This document shows, in pieces, positions 54,246 through 63,902 of a stretch of 64,000 nt of DNA. The notes under the pieces were generated by a model. That model searched no databases. It was not told the origin of the DNA and saw only the letters and a list, made by a program, of their open reading frames with translations. Numbering within the stretch: position 1 is the stretch's first letter; every line of letters starts with the position of its first letter. Location: NCBI RefSeq assembly GCF_020216525.1, contig NZ_JAIWOY010000012.1, forward strand, positions 1 through 64,000. Direction: 5' to 3'. Source of the stretch: Nocardioides nematodiphilus (GTDB lineage Bacteria; Actinomycetota; Actinomycetes; Propionibacteriales; Nocardioidaceae). The position numbers and the translations under genes are program-made.

Positions 54246-55321
54246 CGCTGCGCTTCCATGGACCGGTTCTTCCCGATGGAGAGGCGAGGGACGTCTTCGT
54301 CGTCGACGGGCGGATCACCTTCGAGGCTCAGGCCGGCTCCGAGCTCGCGGCGAGCGGATGGATCGTGCCGGGTCTGGTCGACGCGCACTGTCACCTCGGG
54401 CTGGGGGACGACGGGCCGATCAGCTTCCAGGAGACCGAGCAGACCGCGATCGAGGACCGCGATGCCGGGGCGCTGTTGATCCGCGACTGCGGCTCGCCGA
54501 TCGACACCACCTGGATCCAGCAGCGCGAGGACCTGCCTCGGCTGATCCGGATGGGCCGCCACATCGCCCGCACCCGCCGCTACATGCGCAACTACGCCGA
54601 CGAGGTCGAGCCCGCGGGGCTGGTCGAGGCGGTTGCCCGCGAGGCCCAGCGCGGCGACGGCTGGGTGAAGCTGGTAGGCGACTGGATCTCCCGCGAGGAG
54701 GGCGACCTGCGCCCCTCCTTCTCCGTCGACGACTTCGCCGAGGCCATCAAGGTCGCCCACAACCACGGCGCGAAGGTGACGGCGCACTGCTTCGGCGCCG
54801 ACGTCCTCCCCGGCCTGATCGAGCACGGCATCGACTGCATCGAGCACGCCACCGGCCTCACCCCGGATCTGGTCGCCCAGGTCGCCGAGAAGGGCATCGC
54901 CATCGTGCCGACGGTGATGCAGACCGAGAGGTTCCCGACCTTCGCCGAGCAGGCCGGCGGCAAGTTCCCCGCGTACGCCTCGACGATGACCGATCTCTAC
55001 GCGCGTCGGCGCGAGACGATCATGAGCGCCTACGAGGCCGGGGTGCCGATGTACGCCGGCTCCGACGGAGGCGGCGAGCGGCGCCACGGCAACCTGCCCG
55101 GCGAGATCCGGGCGATGGTCGAGATGGGCCTGCCGGCCGAGTACGCACTCGGTGCCGCCTCCTGGAAGGCGCGCGAGTGGCTCGGCTTCCCCGGCGTCGA
55201 GGAGGGTGCCTCGGCCGACTTCGTGGTCTACGACGCAGACCCCCGCGCCGACCTCGACACCCTGGCCCGGCCGGTCGCCGTGGTGCTGCGAGGCAGCGTC
55301 GTCAGCGGGTTCGTGGGCTGA
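54239..55321 (+). CDS. Amidohydrolase-family protein (prolidase/imidazolonepropionase-like)
   Basis: The 360-residue protein has the metal site VPGLVDAHCHLG, a conserved Lys in GDGWVKLVGDW, later His ligands KVTAHCFG and CIEHATGL, and the Asp in VPMYAGSDGGG. The C-terminal beta part contains SADFVVYDADPRADL. It would hydrolyse an amide or related bond in a small molecule. The ATG at 54239 was chosen over the ATG at 54206 because TAACGT lies 7 bases before it and the protein aligns from MTALRF. The substrate is unknown. Confidence 0.85.
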   Translation: MTALRFHGPVLPDGEARDVFVVDGRITFEAQAGSELAASGWIVPGLVDAHCHLGLGDDGPISFQETEQTAIEDRDAGALLIRDCGSPIDTTWIQQREDLPRLIRMGRHIARTRRYMRNYADEVEPAGLVEAVAREAQRGDGWVKLVGDWISREEGDLRPSFSVDDFAEAIKVAHNHGAKVTAHCFGADVLPGLIEHGIDCIEHATGLTPDLVAQVAEKGIAIVPTVMQTERFPTFAEQAGGKFPAYASTMTDLYARRRETIMSAYEAGVPMYAGSDGGGERRHGNLPGEIRAMVEMGLPAEYALGAASWKAREWLGFPGVEEGASADFVVYDADPRADLDTLARPVAVVLRGSVVSGFVG

Positions 55322-55483
55322 TTCGGCGTACCCCGCCAGGTTCTGGCAGAATCGTCGGCTGAGTCCTGTGCGCTCGGGACCCTCTCACCCGGCGCCCCAG
55401 GTTTCATCGAGGATCCGAGACCGGTGTTCCCCACCTGGCGACGGAATCTCACCCACTTACGATTTCAAGGAGACACCACAACC

Positions 55484-55966
55484 GTGGCCGTCAAGATCCG
55501 CCTCAAGCGTCTCGGCAAGATTCGCGTCCCCCAGTACCGCATCGTCGTCGTCGACTCGCGCACCAAGCGCGACGGCCGCGTCATCGAGGAGATCGGCGTT
55601 TACCGCCCCAAGGAGGACCCGTCCTTCATCTCCGTCGTCTCTGAGCGTGCGCAGCACTGGCTCTCCGTCGGCGCGCAGCCGACCGAGGCCGTCGCCGCCA
55701 TCCTCAAGGTGACCGGTGACTGGCAGAAGTTCAAGGGCCTGCCGGGCGCCGAGGGCACCCTGCGTCACGCCGCCCCGAAGCCGGACAAGCTCGAGGTCTT
55801 CAACAAGGCTCTCGCCGAGGCCCACGCGGCCCCGTCGGTCGAGGCCATCTCGAAGAAGTCCAAGAAGGCTGAGAAGGCCGAGGAGGCTCCGGCTGAGGCC
55901 GCCGAGGCTCCCGTCGAGGCTGAGGCTCCGGCCGAGGCTGACGCCGACGCCGAGGCCGAGGCCTGA
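55484..55966 (+). CDS. rpsP: 30S ribosomal protein S16
   Basis: The N-terminal 85 residues are S16 ([38 protein letters not shown]). A C-terminal extension of about 70 residues is Ala/Glu-rich ([20 protein letters not shown]), giving 160 residues against about 82 in E. coli; acidic tails occur in actinobacterial S16. AAGGAG lies 12 bases before the GTG. It leads the khpA-rimM-trmD group. Confidence 0.96.
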   Translation: MAVKIRLKRLGKIRVPQYRIVVVDSRTKRDGRVIEEIGVYRPKEDPSFISVVSERAQHWLSVGAQPTEAVAAILKVTGDWQKFKGLPGAEGTLRHAAPKPDKLEVFNKALAEAHAAPSVEAISKKSKKAEKAEEAPAEAAEAPVEAEAPAEADADAEAEA

Positions 55967-55968
55967 GC

Positions 55969-56211
55969 ATGCTCGCTGAGGCCCTCGAGCACCTCGTCCG
56001 AGGTGTCGTCGATCACCCCGACGACGTCGTCGTCCGCGACAAGCAGATGCGACGTGGTTCGATCCTCGAGGTCCGGGTCAACCCCGAAGACCTCGGCAAG
56101 GTGATCGGCCGCAACGGCCGCACGGCGACGGCGTTCCGTACGGTCATCAACGCGCTGTCCGGCAAGGCCGGCGCGCGGGTTGACTTCGTGGACGTCGACC
56201 GCCGCCGCTGA
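55969..56211 (+). CDS. khpA: KH-domain RNA-binding protein KhpA
   Basis: The 80-residue protein is one KH domain with the GxxG loop in KVIGRNGRTATAFRTVI. It binds RNA and is found after rpsP in Gram-positive bacteria. It starts 2 bases after the rpsP stop, so they are co-translated. A strong hairpin follows. Confidence 0.94.
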   Translation: MLAEALEHLVRGVVDHPDDVVVRDKQMRRGSILEVRVNPEDLGKVIGRNGRTATAFRTVINALSGKAGARVDFVDVDRRR

Positions 56212-56238
56212 GCAAGCGAGCTCGCAAGAGCACTGCCT

Positions 56239-56274
56239 GAACGGGCGTCACCCCTGGTGGGGTGGCGCCCGTTC
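56239..56274 (+). terminator. Hairpin after khpA
   Basis: GAACGGGCG-T-CACCCC pairs with GGGGTG-G-CGCCCGTTC around TGGT: 15 pairs plus a T-G wobble, followed by TGCTTC. It suggests that rpsP-khpA can end here before the CHAD gene. Confidence 0.75.
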
Positions 56275-56289
56275 TGCTTCGCTGGAGCC

Positions 56290-57150
56290 ATGGCAGCACC
56301 GGTGGAACCGCAGGACCAGCCCCTCGCCGCCTACCTGGCCGCACACGTCGAGGCCGCGATGGAGCACCTCGAGGAGGTGCCGGAGAGGACCGCGATCCAC
56401 CAGACCCGGGTCGCGCTGCGACGCCTGCGCAGCACGCTGCGTGTCTTCGCCGACCTCGTGGAGCTGTCCGAGGAGCGCCTGGCGTGGGTCGATGAGGAGC
56501 TCAGCTGGTTCGCGGGCATCCTCGGCGAGGTGCGCGACCGCCAGGTGCAGCGTGCCCGGTTCATCACCGTCCTGGCCGAGATCGCACCTGAGGATGTCGC
56601 GTACGAGGTCGTGGTCCGGGTGGCGACCCGGATCGAGCTGCTCCTCCTGACCGAGGAGCGGGCCGCGGCCACCGTCGTCGAGGAGACGCTCGTCTCCGAG
56701 CGCTACCGCACCCTGCGCGCCCTGCTGGAGGAGTGGCGCGTACGCCCGCCGGTCGCGCTGACCGACTCGGCGAAGGAGCACCGCCGCGACGTACGGACCG
56801 CGGCGAAGGCGGCCGCCAAGAAGGCCGACAAGCGCCTCGCTGCGGCGGTCAAGGGCATCGACGACGAGGCACTGCATCGCGCCCGCAAGGCGGCGAAGCG
56901 GGCCCGCTACGCCGCCGAGGTGCTCCGTCCGCTGCGCAGCGACGACAGCGAGCCCCAGCGCAGCCACTACAAGGGGCTGCAGGAGGTGCTCGGCGACTTC
57001 CAGGACGCGGTCGTCGCCCGGGAGACCATCCGGCGTCTCGCGGCCGCGGTCGACGACACCGGGAGCGCCTTCGTGCTCGGGCTGCTCTACGCCCAGGCCG
57101 CTGATCAGGCCGCCCAGTCACGGCACCGGGCCCGTGCGCTGACGCGCTGA
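56290..57150 (+). CDS. CHAD-domain protein
   Basis: The 286-residue helical protein has the CHAD pattern of conserved His and basic residues: [52 protein letters not shown] and [20 protein letters not shown] domains bind polyphosphate. There is no CYTH domain here. It sits between khpA and rimM, which are normally adjacent, so it is an insertion into the conserved order. GGAG lies 2 bases before the ATG, a poor spacing. Confidence 0.9.
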   Translation: MAAPVEPQDQPLAAYLAAHVEAAMEHLEEVPERTAIHQTRVALRRLRSTLRVFADLVELSEERLAWVDEELSWFAGILGEVRDRQVQRARFITVLAEIAPEDVAYEVVVRVATRIELLLLTEERAAATVVEETLVSERYRTLRALLEEWRVRPPVALTDSAKEHRRDVRTAAKAAAKKADKRLAAAVKGIDDEALHRARKAAKRARYAAEVLRPLRSDDSEPQRSHYKGLQEVLGDFQDAVVARETIRRLAAAVDDTGSAFVLGLLYAQAADQAAQSRHRARALTR

Positions 57151-57167
57151 GCCCCGCGTGGGGAACA

Positions 57168-57755
57168 ATGTCCGCCGTGGAGTCCATCGAAGTCCTCATC
57201 GGTCGCATCGGCAAGCCGCACGGCATCCGCGGTCACGTCACCATCGACGTCCGCACCGACGAGCCCGAGCGGCGCTTCGCCGAGGGCGCGCGGCTGCGCG
57301 CCGTACCGCCGAAGGGGTCGGCGCTGACCCTCACCGAGCTCACCGTCGAGGGCATCCGCTGGCACCAGGGCGTGCTGCACGTCGTCTTCGCGGAGATCCC
57401 CGATCGCAACGCCGCCGAGGCCGCCCGCGGCATCCTGCTCTACGCCGACATCCCGGCCGACGCGACCCCGGAGGACCCCGACGAGTTCTACGACCACCAG
57501 CTGGTCGGGCTCCAGGTCTTCGACACCGACGGGGCCCTGCGCGGCGAGGTGACCGGGCTGCTGCACGGCGGCGCGCAGGACCTCCTCCAGATCAACACCC
57601 CGACGCGACGCAACGTGCTGGTGCCCTTCGTCGCCGCCCTCGTACCCGAGGTGGACATCGCGGCCAACAAGGTCGTCGTCGCCGACCGCCCCGGCCTGCT
57701 CGATCCCTCGATCCTCGACGACGAGCCCCAGGACCCCCAGGACACCGGCGCCTGA
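57168..57755 (+). CDS. rimM: Ribosome maturation factor RimM
   Basis: The 195-residue protein has [20 protein letters not shown] at the N-terminus, a RimM barrel and a PRC-barrel with [11 protein letters not shown] and [15 protein letters not shown]. It assists 30S head assembly, often with S19/S16. ATG 57168 is 17 bases after the CHAD stop. The stop TGA shares its last base with the trmD ATG. Confidence 0.95.
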   Translation: MSAVESIEVLIGRIGKPHGIRGHVTIDVRTDEPERRFAEGARLRAVPPKGSALTLTELTVEGIRWHQGVLHVVFAEIPDRNAAEAARGILLYADIPADATPEDPDEFYDHQLVGLQVFDTDGALRGEVTGLLHGGAQDLLQINTPTRRNVLVPFVAALVPEVDIAANKVVVADRPGLLDPSILDDEPQDPQDTGA

Positions 57756-58924
57756 TGCGGCTCGACTACCTGACGATCTTCCCGGACTACCTCGCGCCGC
57801 TGCAGCTCTCGCTCCCGGGCAAGGCGGTCGCGTCCGGACTGCTCGAGATCCACGTCCACGACCTGCGCGACTGGACCCGCGACAAGCACCGTACGGTCGA
57901 CGACACGCCCTACGGGGGCGGCGCCGGGATGGTGATGAAGCCCGAGCCGTACGGCGAGGCCTTCGACGAGCTCGGCCTCGACGAGCGCACCACCGTCATC
58001 GTGACGACCCCGAGCGGTGAGCCGTTCAGCCAGGCGCTCGCCCGAGAGCTGTCCGGCCGCGAGCGCCTGATGTTCCTCGTCGGCCGCTACGAGGGCATCG
58101 ACCAGCGCGTCATCGACCACGCCCGCGAGCGCACCGAGGTCCGCGAGATCAGCCTCGGCGACTACGTCCTGAACGGCGGCGAGGTGGCCGCGCTGGCGAT
58201 CACCGAGGCCGTGGTCCGGCTGCTGCCCGGGTTCATGGGCAACGCCGCCTCCCTCGTCGAGGAGTCCCACGAGGACGGCCTGCTCGAGTACCCGGTCTAC
58301 ACCAAGCCGCAGGAGTGGCGCGGCCACCAGGTCCCGCCGGTGCTCCTGTCGGGCGACCACGGGAAGGTCGCCGCCTGGCGCCGCCAGCAGCAGCTCGAGC
58401 GGACCGCCGAGCGTCGCCCAGATCTGCTCCATGCCAGCGCCACCGCGACCGAGTGGACGATCGAGCCCGCCGTGCGCGGTGACGGGCCCGAGCTGCTCAC
58501 CCTCCAGCGTGCCTGCTGGGTCCAGGAGGCGATCGCCAACGACGACCTCGCCATCCCGGCCCTGCACGAGACGCTCGCCGAGGTCGAGGCCGGGTTGGGG
58601 GAGTGGGACACCTACGTCGTCCGCTCCGGCGGCCGGCTCATCGGCTCCGTCCGCGGCAGGATCTGCCCGAGCGACGGCACGGTCTGGCAGATCGGCCGGC
58701 TGATGGTCGCCCCGGACCTCCAAGGCCGCGGCCTGGGCCGGGTTCTGCTCGGTCACATCGAGCGGATCGCCCCTGCCGCGGTCCGCGAGCTGCAGCTCTT
58801 CACCGGGGCGCGCAGCACGCGCAACCTCACGACGTACAAGAAGGCGGGCTACCGGCCCGTGGCGGGGGCGGAGCCGCTGCCCGGCGCGGTCCTGCTCAGC
58901 AAGCCCGTACGCAAGCGGGGATGA
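57755..58924 (+). CDS. trmD: TrmD tRNA methyltransferase fused to a GNAT acetyltransferase
   Basis: Residues 1-225 are a complete TrmD ([57 protein letters not shown]), the enzyme that makes m1G37 in tRNA. Residues about 233-386 are a GNAT domain: [21 protein letters not shown] is the acetyl-CoA motif and [19 protein letters not shown] the C-terminal part. No stop or start separates them. Plain TrmD is about 240-270 residues. The GNAT target is unknown; a linked tRNA or ribosomal-protein substrate is possible. Confidence 0.95.
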   Translation: MRLDYLTIFPDYLAPLQLSLPGKAVASGLLEIHVHDLRDWTRDKHRTVDDTPYGGGAGMVMKPEPYGEAFDELGLDERTTVIVTTPSGEPFSQALARELSGRERLMFLVGRYEGIDQRVIDHARERTEVREISLGDYVLNGGEVAALAITEAVVRLLPGFMGNAASLVEESHEDGLLEYPVYTKPQEWRGHQVPPVLLSGDHGKVAAWRRQQQLERTAERRPDLLHASATATEWTIEPAVRGDGPELLTLQRACWVQEAIANDDLAIPALHETLAEVEAGLGEWDTYVVRSGGRLIGSVRGRICPSDGTVWQIGRLMVAPDLQGRGLGRVLLGHIERIAPAAVRELQLFTGARSTRNLTTYKKAGYRPVAGAEPLPGAVLLSKPVRKRG

Positions 58925-58942
58925 TTTCCGCAGGCGTGCGCG

Positions 58943-59109
58943 CCTGTGGCAGACTCCTGCCTTGGTCCACGTCGGCCGAAGGATCGCTCCGGAGAACACG
59001 AGCGGAGGATCTGCGACGGGCTTCTGCCACAGGGGGAGCCTGACGCCGCCGGCCTGCTCGACGAGGACCATCAACTCGAGATCCGAACACCCGCGGCCGA
59101 CCTGTGGCA
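58943..59109 (+). promoter_or_regulatory. rplS leader with three mutually exclusive pairing segments
   Basis: CCTGTGGCAGA (58943-58953) is complementary to TCTGCCACAGG (59023-59033), and the same middle segment can pair with CCTGTGGCA (59101-59109), which ends 5 bases before the GAGGAG ribosome site of rplS. The middle segment cannot pair with both. This is the pattern of an RNA switch, possibly ribosomal-protein autoregulation. Confidence 0.55.
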
Positions 59110-59125
59110 TTCGCGAGGAGCAACC

Positions 59126-59476
59126 ATGAGCAACCTGCTTGCCGAGATCGGCAACGTCAACAAGCGCGCCGACCTCCCCGACTTCAAGGCCGGCGACACG
59201 GTCAAGGTCCACGTCAAGGTCATCGAGGGCTCGCGCTCCCGTGTCCAGGTCTTCCAGGGCGTCGTGATCCGCATCCACGGTGCCGGCATCGGCCGCACCT
59301 TCACCGTCCGCAAGGTCTCCTTCTCCGTCGGCGTCGAGCGCACCTTCCCGCTGCACTCCCCGATCTTCGAGCAGATCGAGGTCGTCAGCCGCGGTGACGT
59401 GCGTCGTGCCAAGCTGTACTACCTGCGCAACCTGCGCGGTAAGAAGGCGAAGATCAAGGAGCGCCGCGAGGCGTGA
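59126..59476 (+). CDS. rplS: 50S ribosomal protein L19
   Basis: The 116-residue protein has [39 protein letters not shown] and [20 protein letters not shown], all typical of L19. GAGGAG lies 5 bases before the ATG. The 202-base leader between trmD and rplS holds the pairing segments described separately. Confidence 0.97.
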   Translation: MSNLLAEIGNVNKRADLPDFKAGDTVKVHVKVIEGSRSRVQVFQGVVIRIHGAGIGRTFTVRKVSFSVGVERTFPLHSPIFEQIEVVSRGDVRRAKLYYLRNLRGKKAKIKERREA

Positions 59477-59557
59477 AACGTCGCGGCGGTCCGAACGGCG
59501 ACGCGAAGCAACGCCGGATCTGACCTTGCCGAGGCCTGATCTTCACCTCGGAGCCTC

Positions 59558-59563
59558 TAGGCT
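59558..59563 (+). promoter_or_regulatory. -10 box of lepB (leaderless)
   Basis: TAGGCT is followed by 6 bases and GTG 59570. Confidence 0.5.
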
Positions 59564-59569
59564 CTGCGC

Positions 59570-60421
59570 GTGACTTCCGAAGACCGCGATCTCTCCATCT
59601 TCCTCGACGAGGAGCCGGAGGGGTCGCGGTCTTCTGCTTCCCCCGAGGAGGGCGGCGAGCGCGGCGCCAAGCACGCCGGTCGCAAGAGCCACGGCCTGCC
59701 GGTGTGGCAGGAGTCGATCCTGCTGCTCGTCCTGGCCGTGCTCATCGCGATCGTGATCAAGTCGTTCTTCGTCCAGGCGTTCTACATCCCCTCGGCGTCG
59801 ATGGAGCCGGGCCTGCAGGGCGGCCCCGGTGTCGCGGTCGACGATCGGGTGCTGGTGGAGAAGCCGTCGTACTGGGGCGGCGGCGAGCCGCGCCGCGGCG
59901 ACATCGTGGTCTTCTCCGACCCGGGCGGCTGGCTCACCGGTGAGGAGGACAGCCAGGCGACCGGCGTCGTCTCGAAGGTGCTCTCCCGCGTCGGGCTCGT
60001 GCCGACCGGCGGCCACCTGGTCAAGCGTGTGATCGGCGTCGCCGGTGACGTCATCTCGGTGAACAACAAGGGCCAGATCACGGTCAACGGGCATGCGCTC
60101 GACGAGTCCTCCTACGCGCGCCCGGCCGAGCACGCCTGCGGCACCGCCGACCCCGGCACCTGCTACGGCCCGATGCCGAACGTCAAGCACTGGACAGCCG
60201 GACCGGTCCCCGACGGCTACCTGTTCGTGATGGGCGACAACCGCAACAACTCCGCCGACTCCAGCTACCACCTGTGCACCAAGAACGAGACCGAGTGCTC
60301 CGACTCGCCGTGGGTGCCGGTCGACGACGTCGTCGGCAAGGTCGTCTCGCTGGTGTGGCCCGCCGGTCGCGCGCACATCATCCACCGCCCGGCCGACTTC
60401 GAGGACGTCCCCGCGCCATGA
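59570..60421 (+). CDS. lepB: Signal peptidase I
   Basis: The 283-residue protein has a cytoplasmic acidic start, one membrane helix (about residues 45-67), the catalytic Ser in [11 protein letters not shown] and the catalytic Lys in [14 protein letters not shown], then [15 protein letters not shown]. It cleaves signal peptides outside the membrane. GTG start; the stop overlaps the rnhB ATG by 4 bases. Confidence 0.96.
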   Translation: MTSEDRDLSIFLDEEPEGSRSSASPEEGGERGAKHAGRKSHGLPVWQESILLLVLAVLIAIVIKSFFVQAFYIPSASMEPGLQGGPGVAVDDRVLVEKPSYWGGGEPRRGDIVVFSDPGGWLTGEEDSQATGVVSKVLSRVGLVPTGGHLVKRVIGVAGDVISVNNKGQITVNGHALDESSYARPAEHACGTADPGTCYGPMPNVKHWTAGPVPDGYLFVMGDNRNNSADSSYHLCTKNETECSDSPWVPVDDVVGKVVSLVWPAGRAHIIHRPADFEDVPAP

Positions 60422-61146
60422 GCGTGGCGCCGTCGCTGCGCCACGAGCGCACGCTGCTCAAGTCGCTGGCCGCCGGCGGCGCCATCCACCTCGCCTGCGC
60501 CGACGAGGTCGGTCGTGGCGCGCTGTCCGGCCCGGTCAGCATCGGCATGGTGGTGATCTCGCTGGAGACGCGCACGGCTCCGCAGGGCGTCCGGGACTCC
60601 AAGCTGCTCTCACCCGAGATGCGCGAGCGGCTCGCCCCGAAGGTGCGCCGCTGGGCGCTCTCGCACGCGGTGGGCCACGCCAGCCCCGGCGAGATCGACG
60701 CGTACGGGATCATGGCGGCGATGCGCCTCGCCGGGCATCGCGCTCTCGCCGCCCTGAGCGTGATGCCGGACGCGATCCTGCTCGACGGCAACCACGACTA
60801 CCTCAGCGAGCCCGAGCAGGACGCGCTCTTCGGCGGCCCTCCGGTTGTCCCGGCGCTCCAGGACAGCGGCGTACGGGTGCCGCCGGTGACCACGATGATC
60901 AAGGCCGACATGAAGTGCGCCGGCGTGGCGGGCGCCTCGATCCTGGCCAAGACCGCGCGGGACGCGCTGATGATCCAGCTGCACGAGGAGTTCCCCGTGT
61001 ACCTGTGGGCGGAGAACAAGGGCTATTCCGCGCCCGCGCACATCGCCGCGCTGGCAGCGCACGGCCCCTCGATCCACCACCGTCGCTCCTGGAGCCTCCC
61101 CGGCGTCGGGGTGGACGTGGGGGAGCGCCTAGGATCGGCGTCATGA
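60418..61146 (+). CDS. rnhB: Ribonuclease HII
   Basis: The 242-residue protein has [17 protein letters not shown] (Asp-Glu metal ligands in DEVGRG), LLDGNHDYL and [18 protein letters not shown] (third Asp), and [12 protein letters not shown]. It removes ribonucleotides from DNA. ATG overlaps the lepB stop (ATGA). Confidence 0.96.
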   Translation: MSVAPSLRHERTLLKSLAAGGAIHLACADEVGRGALSGPVSIGMVVISLETRTAPQGVRDSKLLSPEMRERLAPKVRRWALSHAVGHASPGEIDAYGIMAAMRLAGHRALAALSVMPDAILLDGNHDYLSEPEQDALFGGPPVVPALQDSGVRVPPVTTMIKADMKCAGVAGASILAKTARDALMIQLHEEFPVYLWAENKGYSAPAHIAALAAHGPSIHHRRSWSLPGVGVDVGERLGSAS

Positions 61147-61219
61147 GCACCGTGCCCGTTCGCACTCACGACTCGCCTCCCTGCGGGCCTCGCTGCGCTC
61201 GTGTCCTCGGGAGGCTCGC

Positions 61220-61528
61220 ATGAGCGCGGAGGACCTCGAGCGGTACGAGACCGAGATGGAGCTGACCCTCTACCGGGAGTACCGCGACGTGGTCGGCATC
61301 TTCAAGTACGTCGTCGAGACCGACCGGCGCTTCTACCTGTGCAACCAGGTGGACGTGAAGGCGCGCACCGAGCAGGGCGATGTCTTCTTCGAGGTCTCGA
61401 TGAGCGACGCCTGGGTCTGGGACATGTACCGCCCCGCGCGCTTCGCCAAGAACGTCAAGGTGCTGACGTTCAAGGACGTCAACGTCGAGGAGCTCAGCCC
61501 CTCTGAGCTCGACCTGCCGAAGGACTGA
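61220..61528 (+). CDS. DUF2469 protein
   Basis: The 102-residue protein is the conserved actinobacterial DUF2469: MSAEDLERYETEMELTLYRE, YVVETDRRFYLCN and VSMSDAWVWDMYRPARF. It regularly follows rnhB in actinobacteria. The function is not established. GGGAGG lies 6-11 bases before the ATG. The 73 bases after rnhB are rich in CTCGC and hold no gene. Confidence 0.93.
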   Translation: MSAEDLERYETEMELTLYREYRDVVGIFKYVVETDRRFYLCNQVDVKARTEQGDVFFEVSMSDAWVWDMYRPARFAKNVKVLTFKDVNVEELSPSELDLPKD

Positions 61529-61562
61529 GGAGCGAGGCCGAGAGCCGAGCTTGCGAGCGCGC

Positions 61563-61579
61563 GCCGCCCGGAGGGCGGC
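61563..61579 (+). terminator. Hairpin after DUF2469
   Basis: GCCGCCC-GGA-GGGCGGC is a perfect 7-base stem, 35 bases after the DUF2469 stop. Likely transcription end before the tad genes. Confidence 0.5.
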
Positions 61580-61655
61580 ACGCCTGAGGGACGAATAGCC
61601 CGAAAGGACTACCTTCGCGGGACGCAATGTCGTGCCGCCCCTGCCCGCTGCGACC

Positions 61656-61661
61656 TACGAT
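61656..61661 (+). promoter_or_regulatory. -10 box of the tadE-like gene (leaderless)
   Basis: TACGAT is followed by 7 bases and GTG 61669. Confidence 0.45.
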
Positions 61662-61668
61662 CGGAGCG

Positions 61669-62169
61669 GTGAGCGCACTGCGCGCAGGGGGCGAGGAGCG
61701 GGCGATGGCGAAGGTACGCGCGGGCGAGCGTGGGGCCGCGGCCGTCGAGTTCGCCCTGATCCTGTTCCCGCTGCTCCTGCTGGTCTTCGGGATCATCGCG
61801 TACGCCTACATGTTCAGCTTCCGCCAGGCGCTCTCGCAGGCTGCCTCCGAGGGGGCCCGCGCCGCGGTGGGCGCCTCGACGGCGACCCAGTCCACGGCAG
61901 CAGCGAAGACCGCTGTCGCCGGGGCGCTGTCGACCTACAACATGACCTGTGGCACCAACAACCTGAGCTGCGTCATCAGCTCGCCGTTCTCCGGGACGCT
62001 GGCCGGCAGCCCGACAGCGCCGGCTCCCACATGTCCCACGACGCACACCTGCGTCCAGGTCTACGTGACCTACCCCTACCGCGCCCACTCGCTGCTGCCT
62101 ACCATCCCGGGCTTCGGCTTCACGCTCCCCTCGAGCCTCTCATTCAGCTCCGTCGTGCAGGTGAGCTGA
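61669..62169 (+). CDS. tadE: TadE-like pseudopilin
   Basis: The 166-residue protein starts with a basic segment and then GERGAAAVEFALILFPLLLL, the TadE motif (G-A-A-x-V-E-F) at the head of one membrane helix. The outer part has four Cys (MTCGTNNLSC, PTCPTTHTC) that may form disulfides. It belongs to Flp/Tad pilus loci. GTG 61669 was preferred for the TACGAT box 7 bases before it; ATG 61705 is the alternative. The stop shares a base with the next ATG. Confidence 0.85.
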   Translation: MSALRAGGEERAMAKVRAGERGAAAVEFALILFPLLLLVFGIIAYAYMFSFRQALSQAASEGARAAVGASTATQSTAAAKTAVAGALSTYNMTCGTNNLSCVISSPFSGTLAGSPTAPAPTCPTTHTCVQVYVTYPYRAHSLLPTIPGFGFTLPSSLSFSSVVQVS

Positions 62170-63902
62170 TGCGAGCAGCGCTGCGCCGGTGCGTCGGGCA
62201 CCGACGGCAATGGGAGCAGCGGGGTGCCGTCGCGATCATGATGGCGCTCATCATCTGCTTCGTCGTGGTGCCCCTCGGTGCGTTCGCGGTCGACATCGGG
62301 ATGCAGCGGATCGCGCGCCGCGACGTCCAGGCGATCGCGGACACCGCGGCTCTCGACGCGGGCCGCGCCCTCAGCGGCTGTGCCACCGTCGGAGGCGTCG
62401 CGCAGACCCAGGCTCAGATCGACTCCTGCCTCACCACGGCGGCGCAGACCAGCGCCCACCTCGACCAGGGCGCGATCGGCGCGGGAGCGCCGACCGTGGT
62501 CGCGAAGGCGGGGTACGTGGATCCGAGCGGCACCTGGGCCAGCGATCAGAGCCGGGGCTGCTCGGGCGCGTCGTCGGTGACCGGCTACGTCACCTATCCG
62601 ATCCCCGCAGGCAAGACGGCCAACGCGGCTGTCGTGTCGGTGAGCAACAAGGTCGATTTCGGGCTGGCGAAGGCAATGGGTTTCAGCCAGGGCGGCGTGT
62701 GCCGGTCGTCGGTGTCCCAGGCCTCCGACCTGGCCTGTTTCCGGCTCGGCTCGTACGCGGTGAGCATCAACGCGGGGAACTCGACGGTGCTCGGACCACT
62801 GCTCGGTGCGCTCGGCTCCGGGATCAACACGAGCGCGCTGAGCTATGAGGGCCTGGCGTCGACCCAGCTGAGCGTCGCGGGACTCCAGACTGCGCTCGGC
62901 GCCGGCTCGTACGACCAGCTCCTGGCGACCCAGACCACGTTGTCAGGCTTCTACGTCGCCATGATCACCGCGCTCACCAACCAGGGTGACACGGCGGATG
63001 CCGCCGTGCTGAGCGCGCTCAAGGTGAAGCTCAGCGCAGCGACGGGCAGCACGCCGATCACCGTGGGGGACCTCCTCGGTGCCTCGCTGGGCGGCGGGTC
63101 GGCAGCCGGGCTCACCCTCAACGCGCTCGATCTCGTCGCCGGCGCGGCCGAGTTCGCGAACGGTACGAACTTCGTCTCGGTCCCCGGGCTCAACGTCAAC
63201 CTGCCCGGCGTCGTCAACGCCACGACGACGCTCGCCATCATCGCGCACCCGAAGCTCGCATGCGGGCTGCCGATGCAGGCGAGCGCGGACACGGCACAGG
63301 TCGGGCTCAAGGTGACGGCGTCCGTCTTGACGGCCCTGCCGAACATCCTGGGACTCGGCGTCTCCGCCGGTCCGATCACCCTCGACCTCAAGACAGCGCA
63401 GGGCCACGGGGTGCTCGCCTCGGTCTCCTGTGCGAGCACACCCACGTCGATGAAGGTGACGGTGGCCAACAACCTCCTGCCGGCGAGGATCACCGTCCCG
63501 CTCACGGTGAGCGCCGGGCTCCTCGGCTCGATGAGCCTCACGGCCACGATCGACACCTCGCCGACGAGCCCCTCCTCCCAGACAGTCACGCTGACGCTGC
63601 CGGACAACGTCGCGACGCCGGTCGCGACGGGCGGCTCGACCAGCAACCTGAACCTGTCCACCGCGGCTGTCGCGATCTCCCCGGACGGCTCCACCGGTCT
63701 GCTCGGGCTGGTGGGGATCACCCTGACGTCCCTCACCGGCACCCTCACCAGTGCGACGATCCCGCTGATCGAGAGTGCGGTGATCACGCCGCTCCTGAGC
63801 AACCTGTCGAGCCTCCTCGAGAGCGCTCTGGGTCTCAGCCTCGCCGGCTCGGACGTGTATGCCGACTCCGTGGCGTGCGGATCACCGAAGCTCGTCGGCT
63901 GA
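62169..63902 (+). CDS. tadG: TadG-like protein with long secreted domain
   Basis: The 577-residue protein starts WEQRGAVAIMMALIICFVVV, the TadG/TadE-like membrane segment, followed by DIGMQRIARRDVQAIADTAALDAGRAL, the conserved TadG_N pattern. The remaining 470 residues are a low-complexity Ala/Gly/Thr/Ser/Leu-rich extracellular region without recognisable domain. Coupled to tadE (TGATG). Probably a minor pilus or surface-assembly component. No further tad genes (tadA-C) are in the window. Confidence 0.85.
   Translation: MRAALRRCVGHRRQWEQRGAVAIMMALIICFVVVPLGAFAVDIGMQRIARRDVQAIADTAALDAGRALSGCATVGGVAQTQAQIDSCLTTAAQTSAHLDQGAIGAGAPTVVAKAGYVDPSGTWASDQSRGCSGASSVTGYVTYPIPAGKTANAAVVSVSNKVDFGLAKAMGFSQGGVCRSSVSQASDLACFRLGSYAVSINAGNSTVLGPLLGALGSGINTSALSYEGLASTQLSVAGLQTALGAGSYDQLLATQTTLSGFYVAMITALTNQGDTADAAVLSALKVKLSAATGSTPITVGDLLGASLGGGSAAGLTLNALDLVAGAAEFANGTNFVSVPGLNVNLPGVVNATTTLAIIAHPKLACGLPMQASADTAQVGLKVTASVLTALPNILGLGVSAGPITLDLKTAQGHGVLASVSCASTPTSMKVTVANNLLPARITVPLTVSAGLLGSMSLTATIDTSPTSPSSQTVTLTLPDNVATPVATGGSTSNLNLSTAAVAISPDGSTGLLGLVGITLTSLTGTLTSATIPLIESAVITPLLSNLSSLLESALGLSLAGSDVYADSVACGSPKLVG

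Noticed and set aside
52127..55087. 986-codon open frame on the minus strand opposite the GH3 and amidohydrolase genes
   Set aside because: Long antisense frames are common at this G+C. The product is Arg/Gly/Asp/Val-rich with no domain, and the plus strand carries two clear enzymes.
61147..61219. Short coding sequence between rnhB and the DUF2469 gene
   Set aside because: The stretch starts with a plausible GTCATGAGC but has low-complexity CTCGC repeats and no conserved product.
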